DNA of 64,000 nucleotides from Rhodamnia argentea (taxonomy: Eukaryota > Streptophyta > Magnoliopsida > Myrtales > Myrtaceae). The position numbers and the translations under genes were made by a program. This document shows, piece after piece, positions 11,893 through 24,329 of this stretch. The number at the start of each line of letters is the position of its first letter. The first letter of the stretch is position 1. The stretch lies in contig NC_063156.1 of assembly GCF_020921035.1 (NCBI RefSeq), forward strand, positions 23,050,283-23,114,282, read 5' to 3'. Under the pieces are notes generated by a model. That model was given only the letters and a program-made list of their open reading frames with translations, searched no databases and was not told the DNA's origin.

Positions 11893-12571
11893 GGATGGGT
11901 TTCGTTCAACATTTGAAATGGGCTTTGGGGAAATGCAAATGCCTTCAACCTAAAAGGGTTTGAGAAAATGATAATTGTGTTTTGTGAAAACTCATTTGCA
12001 AATGGGCTTTGGGTTAAATGGTATTTCGTAAAAATAATTTTGCAAAAGGGCTTTGAATGTAATCTTCTATTTTTTATTCAAAGAATTTAAACCCTTTGCT
12101 AGACCGGTGAAGATTTCGGGCCGTCGGCAAGTCAAATTTGGTGCCGGCGGGTGTTGCTTGACGTCGCCCAACCTTAGGCCGCCCCCGCCGAGGGTCACGT
12201 GACCCAAGCGAGGGTCGCTCGAGGTCGGGCGACCTCAAGCAACGCCCGGGTTCGCGCGAACCAGGAGCCGTCACTTGGGTTCGTTCGGCCTTGGGCGGTC
12301 GGCCCTCGCCTAGGTGACCGATCCCTTGCCGTTCCTCGGCCGGCCCTCACCTAGAACACTAGATCTGTCCTCCTCAACGAAGAAGATGAACAGTAACATA
12401 CATGAACAAAGTCGAAAAAATAGGAAATTAGTGAGGATAGTTTTGGAACGATTTTTTTTTTTTTATAGCATTTGACCAAATGTTGCCCTAAGGTTGAACC
12501 AAACGCTTCAACATCTCTCAAGGAGCTTTGAGAGCTGAAAGCTTCTTGAAAAAGCTGGACCAAGCCCACCC
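11893..12571. mobile_element. Tourist-like element with TTA target duplication
   Basis: The ends are GGATGGGTTTCGTTCAACAT and, inverted from the right, GGGTGGGCTTGGTCCAGC. TTA stands directly outside each end (11890-11892 and 12572-12574). The interior repeats 'gggctttgg' words and has a very G+C-rich centre at about 12110-12350 ('gggtcacgtgacccaagcg'). No transposase is present. The minus-strand frames in the centre are G+C-rich random frames. Confidence 0.7.
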
Positions 12572-12574
12572 TTA

Positions 12575-13560
12575 CTCCTAACATTCCGAGACAAAATGGT
12601 TTTCTTGTACTTCAGGGGTGTCGTGGATTTGGATTATGATATTTTGCTTTGTATTATTGTCAACGTTGTTCAAGCTTTCATCGCGCCAAATTGTTTGGAC
12701 CTTGGTTCAAGAAATCAAGCGTCCCATTGTCCCCCCCAAAAAAAAAAAAAATCATATACCACTTTGTAATTTGAATATTTTGATGAAACACTTCGATAAC
12801 AGGTCGATGCGAAAGAGATTCACCTAAAGTATTCGTACCTAACCCTATTGCGATGTGTTAGAGGGTCGAATTTCTGCACGCACAGGTATGAAATAGCTGG
12901 TTGCTACTTGCTAGTGATTTTGGTTCACCTGTCATCTTAATTTGTGGGGGTACTATCTAAACTACACGCGAGAATGGAATACAAGAAGAAGCTACTTGCA
13001 TGCCAAGCTCCGAATATATGGCACAGAACCAAGCTTTTGCATAGAGGTCAACATAAGGCCCAATAATATAAATGTCCCCTCCCTTTTCTCGGTGAAAAAT
13101 GCGAATTATCTTGCATGTAATTTATTGTAGAAGTCTAGCTCCGAATTACATTTACACATTTAATATAGAAACTGTTGCGATCTTTAAAAGATTGTGAAAG
13201 ATTTTCCTATGACCATAATTGAAATAACTAAAGTATTGGGTTTAATTCCAATTATTTTCCAATCTTCTTCTAAGTCCGAATCAAACCTTTCGTTGTTTCA
13301 ACAAGACAACGAGAAAAGAAAAAAAGAAAATTAAACCTTCCGTCGTCACCCAAGAAGAAAAGAATGTCTGAAATACATTATTTACCGTGTCGTTTTATTT
13401 ATCTTCCCACATTTTTATATTTAGGTCAATATAAATACGTCACGACATTTTAATAATTGATCGCGATGAAGTACGGTAACATTATTAGGTCACGACGTCT
13501 CGCAAAAGTGGAATCTGTTTTTTTTCATACCCTTCCCGTTATTTTTGTTTTGTTCTTCCT
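12575..13560. other. Intergenic, nothing recognised
   Basis: AT-rich sequence with only short accidental frames on the plus strand (12618-12827, 12942-13130). No splice-compatible family resemblance and no inverted repeat was noticed. Confidence 0.5.
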
Positions 13561-14115
13561 CAGCTCGTGAATTTCAGTTTTGCTGGGCTCTACGCGAGGT
13601 ACCAATCCGGTGCGTTTTTGCTACGGACGGCGACGTTTTGTCTTCCTTCGTATCGCGCAAAATTTGATTGGAGCAGGGCCCTACAGGTATGTCTCGACCG
13701 GTGGACTGTGTACTTCCAGACGTCGAAAGGGGCAAACCTCACACTGGCTCCCTTTCTTGGAGTGGGACCCAGTCTTCCAAAGGAAGGGAGGGGCCTCGGG
13801 ATCCTGACACGTGGCCCGACAACAGAGACCGCGAGAGAGAGCGCGCCTCGTATCGCACGACCGTTCGGACACTCCCTCCCACTCCCCCCGGTTAGCTCAG
13901 CGGTCACGGCCGCAACCGACAACCTGACGGAGGCTAACGGCGATTGGCCAGTTGTCCTCCCTTTTTTTTGTCTCGTCTCGTCTCGCCAATCCGATAATTC
14001 GTCCCCTCGAGATCGAGCCCCGTCTCGCTCGTGGCTGGACTTGGCATCGCATCGCTACATTCTGCACTTGCACAGTTGCACTGGCCTTCGCCTGCAGAAG
14101 ATGCGCGGGTTTTAA
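13561..14115. other. G+C-rich island with a 182-codon open frame, function unknown
   Basis: A sharp base-composition change from about 13560 to 14115. One plus-strand frame is open from 13567 to 14115 and another is open on the minus strand (13590-13922). Open frames on both strands point to high G+C rather than to coding. The stretch contains 'gacacgtggc' (a G-box-like ACGT core, about 13806) and a 'gtctcgtctcgtctcg' run. It looks more like a promoter/CpG-rich leader or transposon core than a protein gene. No downstream gene follows for 1.8 kb. Confidence 0.3.
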
Positions 14116-14649
14116 CCTTACCTCGTAATTATTATTTTTTTACTTTCTTCCCCAAATCAAGAAGCTACGTATTTATATAAATTTTACATATTTAAATCAA
14201 AATGTCATTTCATCTCTATTCTTGTATGTGTTAATAATGCCCCTAGCCCTTTCTCACAACAGTAGAAGTTTAGAGACGTTATTATCAATTTTACATCCCT
14301 ACTTTTAATAATTGTCAATTTTCGTGTAATTTCCATTTCCGTCTACACGTGACGATTCTCCATCATATCACTGCGGCAATTATAATAAATAAGCAAAATA
14401 AATGAGATCATAATTTTCTCCCAGGATGTCTTGCGGTTATACTATTCATCTCGAAGAATCAAAACTCACGTCATTGATATATAACAACAATAACTTTTGT
14501 TGTTTTCATTTAAGTTGTATGGCCATTATCTTTGATTTAGGATCCTTCTTTCGGTCGTTTTTTTCCTTTTCTTTTAGTAGTAATACTGGTTAATTAACTA
14601 AAGCAAATCAATTATGCAGTACTTAGATATGGTTAAAGTCCTTCACTTA

Positions 14650-15241
14650 GGGTGTGTTTGTTTCAGTAAAAGTGTTTTATGGACTTTCACCAGTTTGGTT
14701 TTTCTAAAATGACTTAGTCAATAGAAAACACTTTCTGATTTATGGAAAATTTATGCATAAAATTAGAAAACCGAATTCCTAAATCTAAAAGATGAAAACA
14801 CTTTCTAAATCTGTCCATCTAAATTTTTTAAAATATTTTAGTATTATTTATTTTAACTTTATATTTTACGTTGTTTTTTTCTTCTTCCTCCTTTGGTTGC
14901 GGGGCCTCTATGATGGCTGGTGGTTGGCTACAGACATGGGTCGGTGAGCTCGAAGCTCGTTTGATCCCGACAAGCTTGAGCTCCCCCGTGGCCTCGCCGG
15001 CGTATCGCAATGGAGGGAGAAAGAAAAAGAAAAAAGAAAAGAAAATTTAAAATTTGATTTTTTTAGCACCATGTAAAGTTATGAGATTGAAATCATTTTT
15101 TAAATGAGATCCAAACACAAGAAAATTTTTTTGATTACATGTAGCAAAATATAGGAAAACTGACTATTTTACTAAAAAATAATTTTACTAAAAAATAATT
15201 TTCCCTTTTTTCATAGAGCTTTTTCTTGATCAAACGCGCCT
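14650..15241. mobile_element. Tourist-like element, 592 bp, TTA target duplication
   Basis: The left end is GGGTGTGTTTGTTTC and the right end, inverted, is AGGCGCGTTTGATCAAG. TTA flanks both (14647-14649 and 15242-15244). The arms are AT rich. The core at about 14880-15005 is G+C rich and reads 'cttcttcctcctttggttg' then 'tgatggctggtggttggcta', close to the core of the fold-back element at 7110-7862. No transposase is present. Confidence 0.75.
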
Positions 15242-15860
15242 TTAAAGTAGCATTTTTGCGCAAAACTTTGCCATACATATCACGATCCGAACGCAATATA
15301 ACATACTATCAATATTTACCAATCCAATCAAGCTTTCGCATGTTAAACAATGCATCGCATTACATTCACACAGTTTCGTCCCCAATGAATCAATGGAATC
15401 TCAACTTTTTGTTACTACAGTTTCACGTAAATCAACCGTTTTGAAATTTTCATGTCTTATATTTACCGATCCAATTAAAGGCAATTTTCCCTTGTAAATT
15501 TCCGTCCTTTTTTCATAAACCGGTGAACAATCCTGAAAGTATCGCGATATATTGTCGGCGCATCTCCAACTACTCCCAAATGCCCGAGATCTAACGACGA
15601 GTACCCCCACTCGTACGGGAACTCCTGCGCTCAACCACCGCGATCTCTCCACGTTTCCCCCCTCGACGTCCCGATCACCGCCACGTGGACCGCGGTTAAC
15701 TCTTCCGGGACCCACCCACACCCCCCCGTTTAGATTTGCTCGCATTTATTGGCCATATCCCACACCCACACATTAAAGTGCTAACCACACCAGCAGAGAA
15801 AACTAACCGCGGTCAAAAGGACCGCCAACCATGGTTCGCGAGCACTCGAGATTGTACGGC

Positions 15861-15892
<32 letters not shown>

Positions 15893-15950
15893 CTCTTTTT
15901 CTCTGTGTTCACGCGTTTTAGTTCACACAGAACATCCTCTCACTCTCTTG

Positions 15951-15960
15951 CTATATATAA
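15951..15960 (+). promoter_or_regulatory. Probable TATA box of the O-fucosyltransferase-like gene
   Basis: 'ctatatataaat' follows a long CT-rich tract (about 15860-15905) in an otherwise G+C-rich promoter. It lies about 610 bp before the chosen start codon, leaving a long leader with several upstream ATGs (for example 16166, 16202, 16380). That suggests either a spliced leader or upstream-ORF control. Confidence 0.5.
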
Positions 15961-16564
15961 ATCCGACGCTTTCACGTGCTCGTATTCGCACTTTGGCGCA
16001 TTCGCCGGCGATCATCTCCGGCGACACGTGACGGCGGAATTCTCTGGGAATTCGATCTGTCCGTGTTCGCGGAGGCGAGAGAGATCGCGTGACTTGTTGC
16101 GGTTTCGAGGCTCCGGCGGATGGGGAACAGGCTTCCCCAGTTCGGCAGATTTTTTATTTTTCGGGCAATGTGATTAGAGCCTTGCCTTGTCTACGAAATA
16201 CCATGGAGGAATCGTTTGATTTGGGGCGAGGTTCGAGCCCTTTATGGTAAAATTCGTTCGTTTTTTTGGTACAATTGGAGCGGATTTTGTTTTTCAGTTT
16301 GTTTCGTTGGAAGTTTTGGATCTCGGATGATCGTGAGGGGATCAGCGGCAAGTGTCCAAATCGAGCAAGTCATTGAGTGGAATGCGTTGTTGCACTTAGT
16401 GGATCAGCAATTAGGCAGGCTTTGTTGCCGTTTCTGGATCCTACATTGAGGTATATCGAGCAAGCGGAGCGTTTTCGTCAGCTACGAGCTGTTTGGAGAG
16501 GGAGAGAGATTTGAGACGCCGGCGATTTGCGCGCGTGAAACAGAAGGTTGAATGTTGATCCGAT

Positions 16565-19500
16565 ATGTGCAGAGTGGATAGGAGCGACGTCAAGAGCAAT
16601 CTGAGAGAGCCGAATAAGAGAGGGAGCCTGGAGATGGGGTTGAAGGCCTTCGGGGAGAGCAAGGTGGAGAAGCTGAGGAACACTATGTTGCCGCACTCTT
16701 CCCGGTCGCGGATGAAGGTGTGGATGATACGCGCCACCACCACGGTATTGTTGTGGACGTGCGTGGTGCAATTGACGGCCTTGGGAGAGACATGGGGGCC
16801 TAGGGTGTTGTTGGGCTTACCTTCTTGCCTGTCTCAAGAATCTGCGGTTCTAGATGATAAGGTTTCTGCGGTTCCTGCCAGGGTATTGCCGCCCAAGCGT
16901 GAGTTTTTCTCTGCCTTGCTTTAATAATTGCGCTGGAAATTTGTTCTTGAGTTGAACGATTTGATTAATGGATAAGCGCTTTCAGAGCCTCTTTGGCATC
17001 TCCAACTAGGCTCGGCACAATTCAGTTGAAAATTGTCAAGCAGTCCTCGTCCCTTCTAGTGATGCGGTCGTTTAGATGTCTGGAATTTCTTTCCTGCAGA
17101 CATAATTTAATGCTAGCCTGTAGATTGCTTGATCGGCTTCAACTCTCATATTTTATCATAGAAGGAGTAAACTGTGCAGACTTTCTCTCTATTGGACCTT
17201 ATTGCCATCTCATCTTATTTATACGTTTATTGCAGATCGTAACTCTTGTTTTGATAGTTCTTCCAGATAAATTCTGGTCAGTTGGAATTTGACCAGCTTA
17301 TCAGAAAAAATTGGGTTTTTCTTCAGTTTCGTCGCAAGTTTTCTGTTACTGAATTTTCGATTTTCCGTCATTATCAATTGCAAAGCAGTTTTAAATTGTT
17401 CAATCATTGATTAAATGGTGGTTCTGAATGGGATTTTGATTATTCTTTTCTTTCAGGGGTTTACAAGAATAATGGTTACCTAATGATATCATGCAACGGA
17501 GGACTTAATCAAATGAGAGCAGCGGTAAGTTGTGTTGGCTTTGTCCTATGCATCTGCTTGGAGGAGAGATGGAGGCTCCCTGTCTCTTATTTTGGTGGTG
17601 AACTGAGGAGGTTTATGTAGGAACCTTATGGTCTGCTAATTCAGTTTCTCTCACAATATGGCTTTCAGATTTGTGACATGGTCGCCATTGCAAGGCATTT
17701 GAATGTTACACTTATAGTGCCTGAGCTGGATAAGACATCTTTCTGGGCTGATCCCAGGTACGGCGACCGAGTTTTTTTCTCACGGCGATACTTTGCAATC
17801 TCTATAGATGTACCTATTTTCATTAATCCTGAATTTGTGTTGACAGTGACTTCCATGACATATTTGATGTCGATCATTTTATTACTTCTTTGAGAGATGA
17901 GGTTCGGATTTTGAAAGAGTTGCCTCCCAGGCTCAAGATGAGAGTGGATCAAGGGTTGACCTTTCAAATGCCACCAATTAGTTGGTCAGATATTTCCTAC
18001 TATCAGCACCAGGTTAGTATAGTATTGTTGAAATCACTGTTGTGGATAGGAAATTCAATTCTTCAACCAGTGGTCTCATTTGCTTTTCAGAGAGATTATT
18101 AATCACGTGCATGCATCTATAATGTCCTCCTTCGGATCCCTTGACAGCTTTCTTCGTGGTCGGTGCATGCAGGTTCTTCCATTGATACAGAAATACAAAG
18201 TTGTTAAGTTGAACAGAACTGATGCTCGACTTGCTAACAACGGCCAGCCGTTAGACCTTCAGAAGCTACGATGCAGAGTGAATTTCAGTGCCCTCAGATT
18301 CACCTCTCAGATTGAAGAGTTGGGGAGAAGGGTTATCCAACTTCTTAGGAAAAATGGTCCTTTCCTAGTACTGCATCTCAGATATGAGATGGACATGTTG
18401 GCATTTTCGGGCTGTACGCAAGGTTGCAGTGATGCGGAAACAGACGAACTGGCAAGGATGAGGTGTGATGTTGTATTGTCTCTGAGATTTTTTTACCCTC
18501 GTGTGGTATATTTTAGTCTATTCTCTACGTTTGACCTTCCTCAAATTTATTTTCTTTGGCAGATATGCTTATCCCTGGTGGAAAGAAAAAATAATAGATT
18601 CTGTCCAGAAAAGGAAAGATGGTTTATGTCCATTAACTCCTGAAGAAACGGCTCTCACTTTGAGGGCCCTGGGAATTGACCGCAATATCCAAATCTATAT
18701 CGCAGCTGGTGAAATATATGGTGGCGAAAGAAGAATGGCAAGTCTCACTGAGGCTTACCCTAGATTGGTCGGTAATCTGAGCAGAAGATCATTTTGGGCC
18801 TTAGAAGTTAGTTATAGTTTGCTTTTCTTGCCTAATATGTTGCTGTTCGGCGTCTTGAAACAGGTCAGAAAAGAGACACTGCTGGAACCCTCGGATTTAA
18901 GATTTTTTCAAAATCATTCTTCTCAAATGGCCGCCCTAGATTATTTGGTCTCATTGGAGAGTGATATTTTTGTTCCTACCTATGACGGAAACATGGCTAA
19001 GGTTGTAGAAGGACATCGCAGGTAGTGTTTTGTTCTGAAGCTATATCTTTGATGTCTATTCAAAGTTGGATTTCTGGCATTTTCCCACTGAGAATTCTTA
19101 TCTTGGCGTGTACTACCACCAAATGCCGCGCTCTTTTGTCCTAAAGAGGTATCTTAAGGAGCGGTTCTTCTGCTCGGTAAACCAACTTTGTGCTTGAAAA
19201 CAGTCGAATGCCCTCCCCGAGAGATTGCTTCACCCTGTCTGTGGAAAGACAACGATGCCTTTTAATTAGAATTTCTTAGTATCCATTGTTTATATTCCTG
19301 CCGTCACTTCAATCTTAAAAGTCGTTTCTGCAAGGCTAATTTTCTTTGCGGTCATAATTTATATGTTATACATATCTTGACCTCTGTATATGTCAAAGTA
19401 TGTTAGCTGATTGATGTGTTCTGTTTCAGATATGTTGGGTTCAAGAAGACAATTCTGTTGGACAGAAGGCTTTTGGTGGAGTTGATAGACCAGTATAACA

Positions 19501-19676
19501 CTGGGGCACTGAGCTGGGATGAGTTTTCATCTACAGTTAAGGAAGTTCATGCAAATCGAATGGGGAATCCGTTGAAGCGGTTGGTCATTCCAGACAGGCC
19601 GAAGGAAGAGGATTATTTCTATTCAAACCCTTACGAATGTTTGCAGCCATCAGACGATCCCTTGAGCAGCACGTGA
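16565..19676 (+). CDS. O-fucosyltransferase family protein (plant GT106-type), 8 exons
   Basis: Exons: 16565-16898, 17457-17524, 17669-17757, 17847-18012, 18173-18462, 18563-18767, 18864-19021 and 19430-19676 (1557 nt, 518 residues, phases consistent). The product is a type II Golgi membrane protein with a short basic N-terminus and one membrane anchor at about residues 54-74. The catalytic region follows. It shows [20 protein letters not shown] (about 121-140), [19 protein letters not shown] (287-294, the conserved HLR[YF]E motif), [11 protein letters not shown], and the C-terminal donor-binding part with [20 protein letters not shown]. Plant members are predicted sugar-nucleotide transferases, and some act in cell-wall or cell-adhesion glycan synthesis; the acceptor here is unknown. 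M24 (16634) is an alternative start that matches the usual family beginning MGLKAF. The exon 6 donor is TTG|GTCGGT, weak but required for the conserved RLVRKETLL join. Nothing appears broken. Confidence 0.95.
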
Positions 19677-20200
19677 GCGGTTAGCAACTGCGATGCTGCC
19701 TATTCCTTATCGTGCTTCTGCGATGCTGTCAATTCTTGGACATATCTTGGATAGTGCCACGGTGCTTGCGAAGCGTGCCACTCTGAGGAGATGTTGTAAA
19801 GATCTAGATAGGGTCTGGAGTTCGAAAGAGGCCTGAGATGTTTTTGTGGAAGCAGCTGGAGGACGATTCCATCCTTTATAAGCGAAATAATTCAGATGTA
19901 TAGAAGCTGCCCCATGATCACGGGGTGAAATTGCGTACGACCGGTCCCTTGTACAAGGAAGTTGCAAATATAGATTTGTCGGGAGTGAAGGGAAAAAAAA
20001 AAAAAAAACTGAAAGGTAAATCACACGTCCTCTCCTCCTGCTCTGTACTGTCTTCTTTAGTTCTTTTGTCCCAGCTTGGGGATCCTCTACATATAAAATA
20101 CTTTCAAAAGTTGATTCATTCATATACTCCATTTGTAGCTTCTGTGATTCCTCTTTTTGCCCTCCCAAAATGATGTGTAACTAATGTAGTGAGGACAAGG
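19677..20200 (+). other. Probable 3' UTR of the O-fucosyltransferase-like gene
   Basis: Transcript-like, moderately AT-rich sequence after the stop codon, with an A-run (19985-20000) and 'tataaaata'-type words near 20093. The minus-strand 153-codon frame here has no family features. Confidence 0.35.
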
Positions 20201-22023
20201 AATGGTGGGTGGAATTTGCATGCTTGCTTAGAAGCTAAATAATGGTCAACAAGTAGAGTCCAAGCGATTGGCCTCTCATTTTCTAAACGACAAAAACCGG
20301 GTCGAAGCCGAAAGCCGAATTCATTGGTCGGTTTGGTCTTTTGGAGTAAAAGTGACGTGGTGATGAGGACGCTCTAACCGACCCTAGTCCCAGTCAACAA
20401 AGCAAAGGTGGCTTAGCGAAAGCTTCTGATTTGGATGGGAGCGACACGGATCCTTTTGTCCGACGCCATTCGGGGAATAAGAATCGAAGCCCGACCCAGT
20501 TGGACTCGGTCTCGCTTAATCATTTCCTTGGAATGATTGGGGGTCCTCCTAATACGTCTTAAAACCTTTCACGTGGGCTTTGCCAATAATGATGCAGGCT
20601 GCTTTCTTTGATTTGGAATGATGTTGGGATCGGGATGATTCGATTATTTTGTATTCGGCGCTCTCCGGCGGATTAGCTGGCGCGTAAGAGCGAGATAGCG
20701 AATGCCCAACATTTAATCTGATTGATTGGGAGCTCAAGGGACAGCGACAGGGCGTTTAGGACCAGTAGATCCAGGTGAAGCGGTTTCGGGATTGTCAAAA
20801 CGTAGCGGAATATATGTATAAATCGAAATCCTAGATAGGATCCGTGCATATATTGAAATCAATAGGATTTCAAGACATACCTTTTGCGGATCAAAGATAA
20901 ATTGACAATCGGTTGTTTTTGGATTAGCGCCCCAAGTGTTGCGCCTCTACCGGTGTCCACACACACGCATCGAAATCTCCAACGCTCTAAGTGCTAACTT
21001 ATAGATCTTGGAGCTCCTCTTGCTTGATTGCTTTTGATCTTTGAGGCTCTCTCAAAGATCTAAGACCACATAACGACTCTCTGTCTTTTTTCTCCTTCGA
21101 AATATGACCCTTGGAATACTACGAGGCGTCTCTAGGGGTTTTTTTTTCTTTTTCACTGTCTCAAGGGGCTATAATTGGCTATATTTAGCCTCAATATTTA
21201 CGCATAATAAAAGAAGAGGGGCCAAGTGATTCGGGCCTTCCAAATCGTCTATTCCAATCGTGCGTTTAATCATTCTCTCATAACATGCACAATCGCATAA
21301 ATATTTAGAACATGAGAACAAATTAAAATCTACTTCTTTAGTAGATCAAGGCGCAAAGAAAATATGAACTCAATTCGCTATTGTGTGCGATCCCGTAGGT
21401 TCACTAAATATTAGCGGTGTATTCAAAACTCTTTTTAGTCCATAAATCATAAGCGGTCTCTAGCAACATATTATGACTACTTAAGTATAGTGAATGTCGT
21501 TTTTCGACACAACCTAATTCACAACTAATATTAGGGTATCAATCTTGATTAGTTTCTAGGGTAGACTACTAATACTAGTGGCTCTCCACGGGGCTTAATT
21601 TAACAGAAGATGCGAGTGATGAACGACATGAACTTAACGTAACCACTTGTCTTTTGTCTTAAGAAGGTAATGTCTTGGTTCTTTTTCGGAGCTGCGCAGG
21701 AATTAAAAACCGTAGAAAGTCTTGTCTCCATCGATTGGCCCATTTGGCGTAGTGTCTTTTAATGCGCTTCGGTGTGTTTAGTGCCCGAACTTGACTGAAA
21801 GTCAACGGGCTCTTTGATGTGTTCATAACTTCTTTCTCCCTTGAAGGACGACCTCTTGACCCAAAATCACACTCATGAGAAATAAAAATTGGAAAAAAGT
21901 TGTGGAAACTGTAATGCGCTCATTATACATAATCGATGCTTTTACAATCGAAAACTTTTTTTCTTGTTAAACACCCTTAATTGAAGTCCCGTGGTGGACC
22001 CTCGTTACAAGGTTTATTCAAAG
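20201..22023. other. Intergenic, probable unclassified repeat
   Basis: No gene is seen. Around 20790-20880 short inverted words occur ('cgaaatcctagataggat', 'aatcaataggatttc'). The rest (about 20900-21950) is repetitive-looking AT-rich sequence with no recognised end structure. Confidence 0.35.
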
Positions 22024-23372
22024 GGAAAATTATCAAAAAGTCCTAAATTTGCTACATTTTTGCTAATTCAGTCATAAACATTTTAATTTTACTAATTCAA
22101 CCCTAAATCTTTTGCATTTATGCTAATTTAATCCTAAACCTTTTGAATTTGTGTCAATTTAATCCATTTGACCGATCGACACCGACATGGAATTGGCAGA
22201 CACCGATGAGACAATTTTTATTAATATTCTACTATTTTTTTAAAATTTTTTTCCTTTTGTTTCTTTTTCTTTTCTTTTTTCCTTCATCTTCTTCCTCTAG
22301 CCAATTATCCGATCCGCATTCGGTTGGAGGCAAGGGCCGGTGAGGCTCGACTTTCTGGGCCACTAGGGTTGCCGCCACTAAGCGAGGTTGGGGGCTGTCG
22401 CCGGACAAGGTTAGCCTCACCGGATTTGGGCGAGGCCAACCATGGCATTCTTTGGCGCGGGTGAGCTCGATCTCGCCAGATCTTGTGTCCGTGCTCTATA
22501 GGATCACATGTTTAGAGGAGTCACCGGCGATCCTGGGTTGTCTCTCTGCGGAAGCGAGGTTTTCGTGAGCCACTTATGGAGAGGCTTGACCTCGCCTAAG
22601 GAGAGACCAGAGAGGGGTGGATGGTGGGTCAACTTCTGGAGCACCCATTCCTTGAGAATCACAAATTGGGCTCAAGCCGATCTGAAAAAATCTAAACGAA
22701 GTCTCTGACGAGTGTTCTTGATCAAGAATTATGGAACGCGATGGACCAGACGAAGTCAGAAGCTGGCACGACAGGAGATGGGGTCGATTTGGCCCTCCGT
22801 AAGGTGAGGACGTTGTTGTTTCCGGAGGGACAGCCCAATTGGCCGTGCTGAGAATGCGACGAGGGGTTGGATCGTCGTCAGATTGGGGGGAGAGAGAAAG
22901 GTGAGATCGTGGAGGAATTCGGGAAGTTGGTGGGTCGGACATGGATTGTTCTTCTTCATCTTCTGGGTATCCTTCTCCATGGGTCGGCGACGAGATGGAC
23001 GCCCCCATGGCTGCGCAAGGCCGAGTGACGGCGGCACCGAACCTCGCCCGGTGGAGGTGGCACCTCTCTTCTCTAGCCGGTCACCGATCCGGCAACCAAT
23101 TGGAGGACGAAGATGAATTAAAAATAAATAAAAAAAAGTTAAAAAAAAACTATACTATTAAAAATTGCCCCTTCAAAAGTGGCTGGCTCCACGTCGGCGT
23201 CTACCTGCCAAAGTTGGTTGGATGGACCGAATTAGCATAAATACAAAAAGTTTAGGGCTAATTGGGCAAAATTAAAAGGTTTATGACTGAATTGGCATAA
23301 ACGTAAAAGTTTTAGGATTGAATTGGCAAAAATACAATAGGTTTATGATTTTTTTTTGACAATTTTCCCTTT
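22024..23372. mobile_element. Large fold-back element with four-unit arms
   Basis: The left arm (22026-22185) has four successive ~30-bp units ending in 'gctaattcag', 'actaattcaac', 'gctaatttaatc' and 'gtcaatttaatcc', then 'ccgatcgacaccgacatgg'. The right arm (about 23180-23370) has the inverted series, 'ccacgtcggcgtctacc' then units such as 'gaccgaattagcataaatac' and 'ggattgaattggcaaaaata'. The interior of about 0.9 kb is G+C rich. It has several open frames on both strands (for example 22574-23008 minus, 22941-23240 plus) that resemble no family I know. It is non-autonomous as seen. Confidence 0.75.
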
Positions 23373-23614
23373 ATTCAAAAGATGGTCGATGGAGAGAAGA
23401 TTGCATGGTTCATATAGTCAATGTGTATCGAACAAAATTGTAAATAATCCCCTATAAATCTGTAAATGTAATACGAGTTAGCCTAATAAAAATTTTCGCT
23501 TCATAATACCTTCGAGCGGGTTTACGCCCAATATGGTACCAATTCGATATGTCATGGAGACAATGCCTCTTCAAATACGTATTGTATAGAGAAAGAAGGA
23601 AACGCATAATAAAG

Positions 23615-23990
23615 GGAAAAAATCACTAAAAACCTTGAATTATGTCAACTGTGATACATTTACCCCAAACTTTTTCTTGTAACATCGAAAACCCTAAACT
23701 TATACATGTTGACATATTTACCCCAATTTTTTTTTGTGATATAAAAAATCTTAAACTTATATCCGTGTTACACATTTACCTCAAAATTTAGGATAAATGT
23801 GTCATATGCCTATAAGTTTAGAGTTTTTAGTGTCACAACAAAAAATTTGGGGTAAATGTGTCATACGAGCAGGAGTTTGAGATAAATGTGTCACATGCGT
23901 ATATGTTTAGGGGTTTTTGTGTCACAAAAAAAGGTTTGAGATAAATATGTCTCAGAAGGCATAGTTTAGGATTTTTGGTGGCTTTTTCCT
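23615..23990. mobile_element. Small fold-back element made of repeated units
   Basis: The left half repeats 'catttaccccaaactttttc' and 'aaaaccctaaacttatac'. The right half is the inverted series ('aggataaatgtgtcatatgc', 'ataagtttagagtttttagt', 'ggggtaaatgtgtcatacg'), with the centre near 23795. It is similar in plan and partly in sequence to the array at 43480-43760. Confidence 0.7.
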
Positions 23991-24202
23991 AATAATAATA
24001 AAATAAAGTTCGATTGTTTTCCTAGAATACGGAGTAAGGTGCAACACAATCAGAAAGGCGTAATTACGGTTATATCCTTCTTTGTGCTCTTTTATTTCAA
24101 ATTTTTTGCGCCTTGGCTATTTGACTTGGACAGGGTCATTTACGTCCTCCAAATATGGGCCCCTCCAACGACTGTTACCCGCGAAACCCAAAACTCCTCA
24201 AT

Positions 24203-24211
24203 TTTCCCGCC
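24203..24211 (+). promoter_or_regulatory. E2F-type site upstream of the Ctf4 homologue
   Basis: TTTCCCGCC, a match to the plant E2F consensus TTTSSCGC, lies about 120 bp before the start codon of the Ctf4/EOL1-like gene. E2F sites are typical of plant S-phase genes, which fits a replication-fork protein. Binding is inferred from sequence only. Confidence 0.6.
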
Positions 24212-24329
24212 ATATTTCCCCCTAAAAATTTTCAGATCTAAGCCCTCCCATTTCGCCGAAGCCCTCAGAACCTCATACCAGAGAATCGAAACACACGAAG
24301 ACAATCAAGCAACTCTTCACGAATCCGCC

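Noticed and set aside
19707-20168. 153-codon minus-strand frame
   Set aside because: It lies in the probable 3' UTR of the O-fucosyltransferase-like gene and has no recognised domain.
22574-23240. 144-codon minus and 99-codon plus frames
   Set aside because: They lie in the G+C-rich interior of a fold-back element, with low-complexity Ser/Pro composition and no homology I recognise.
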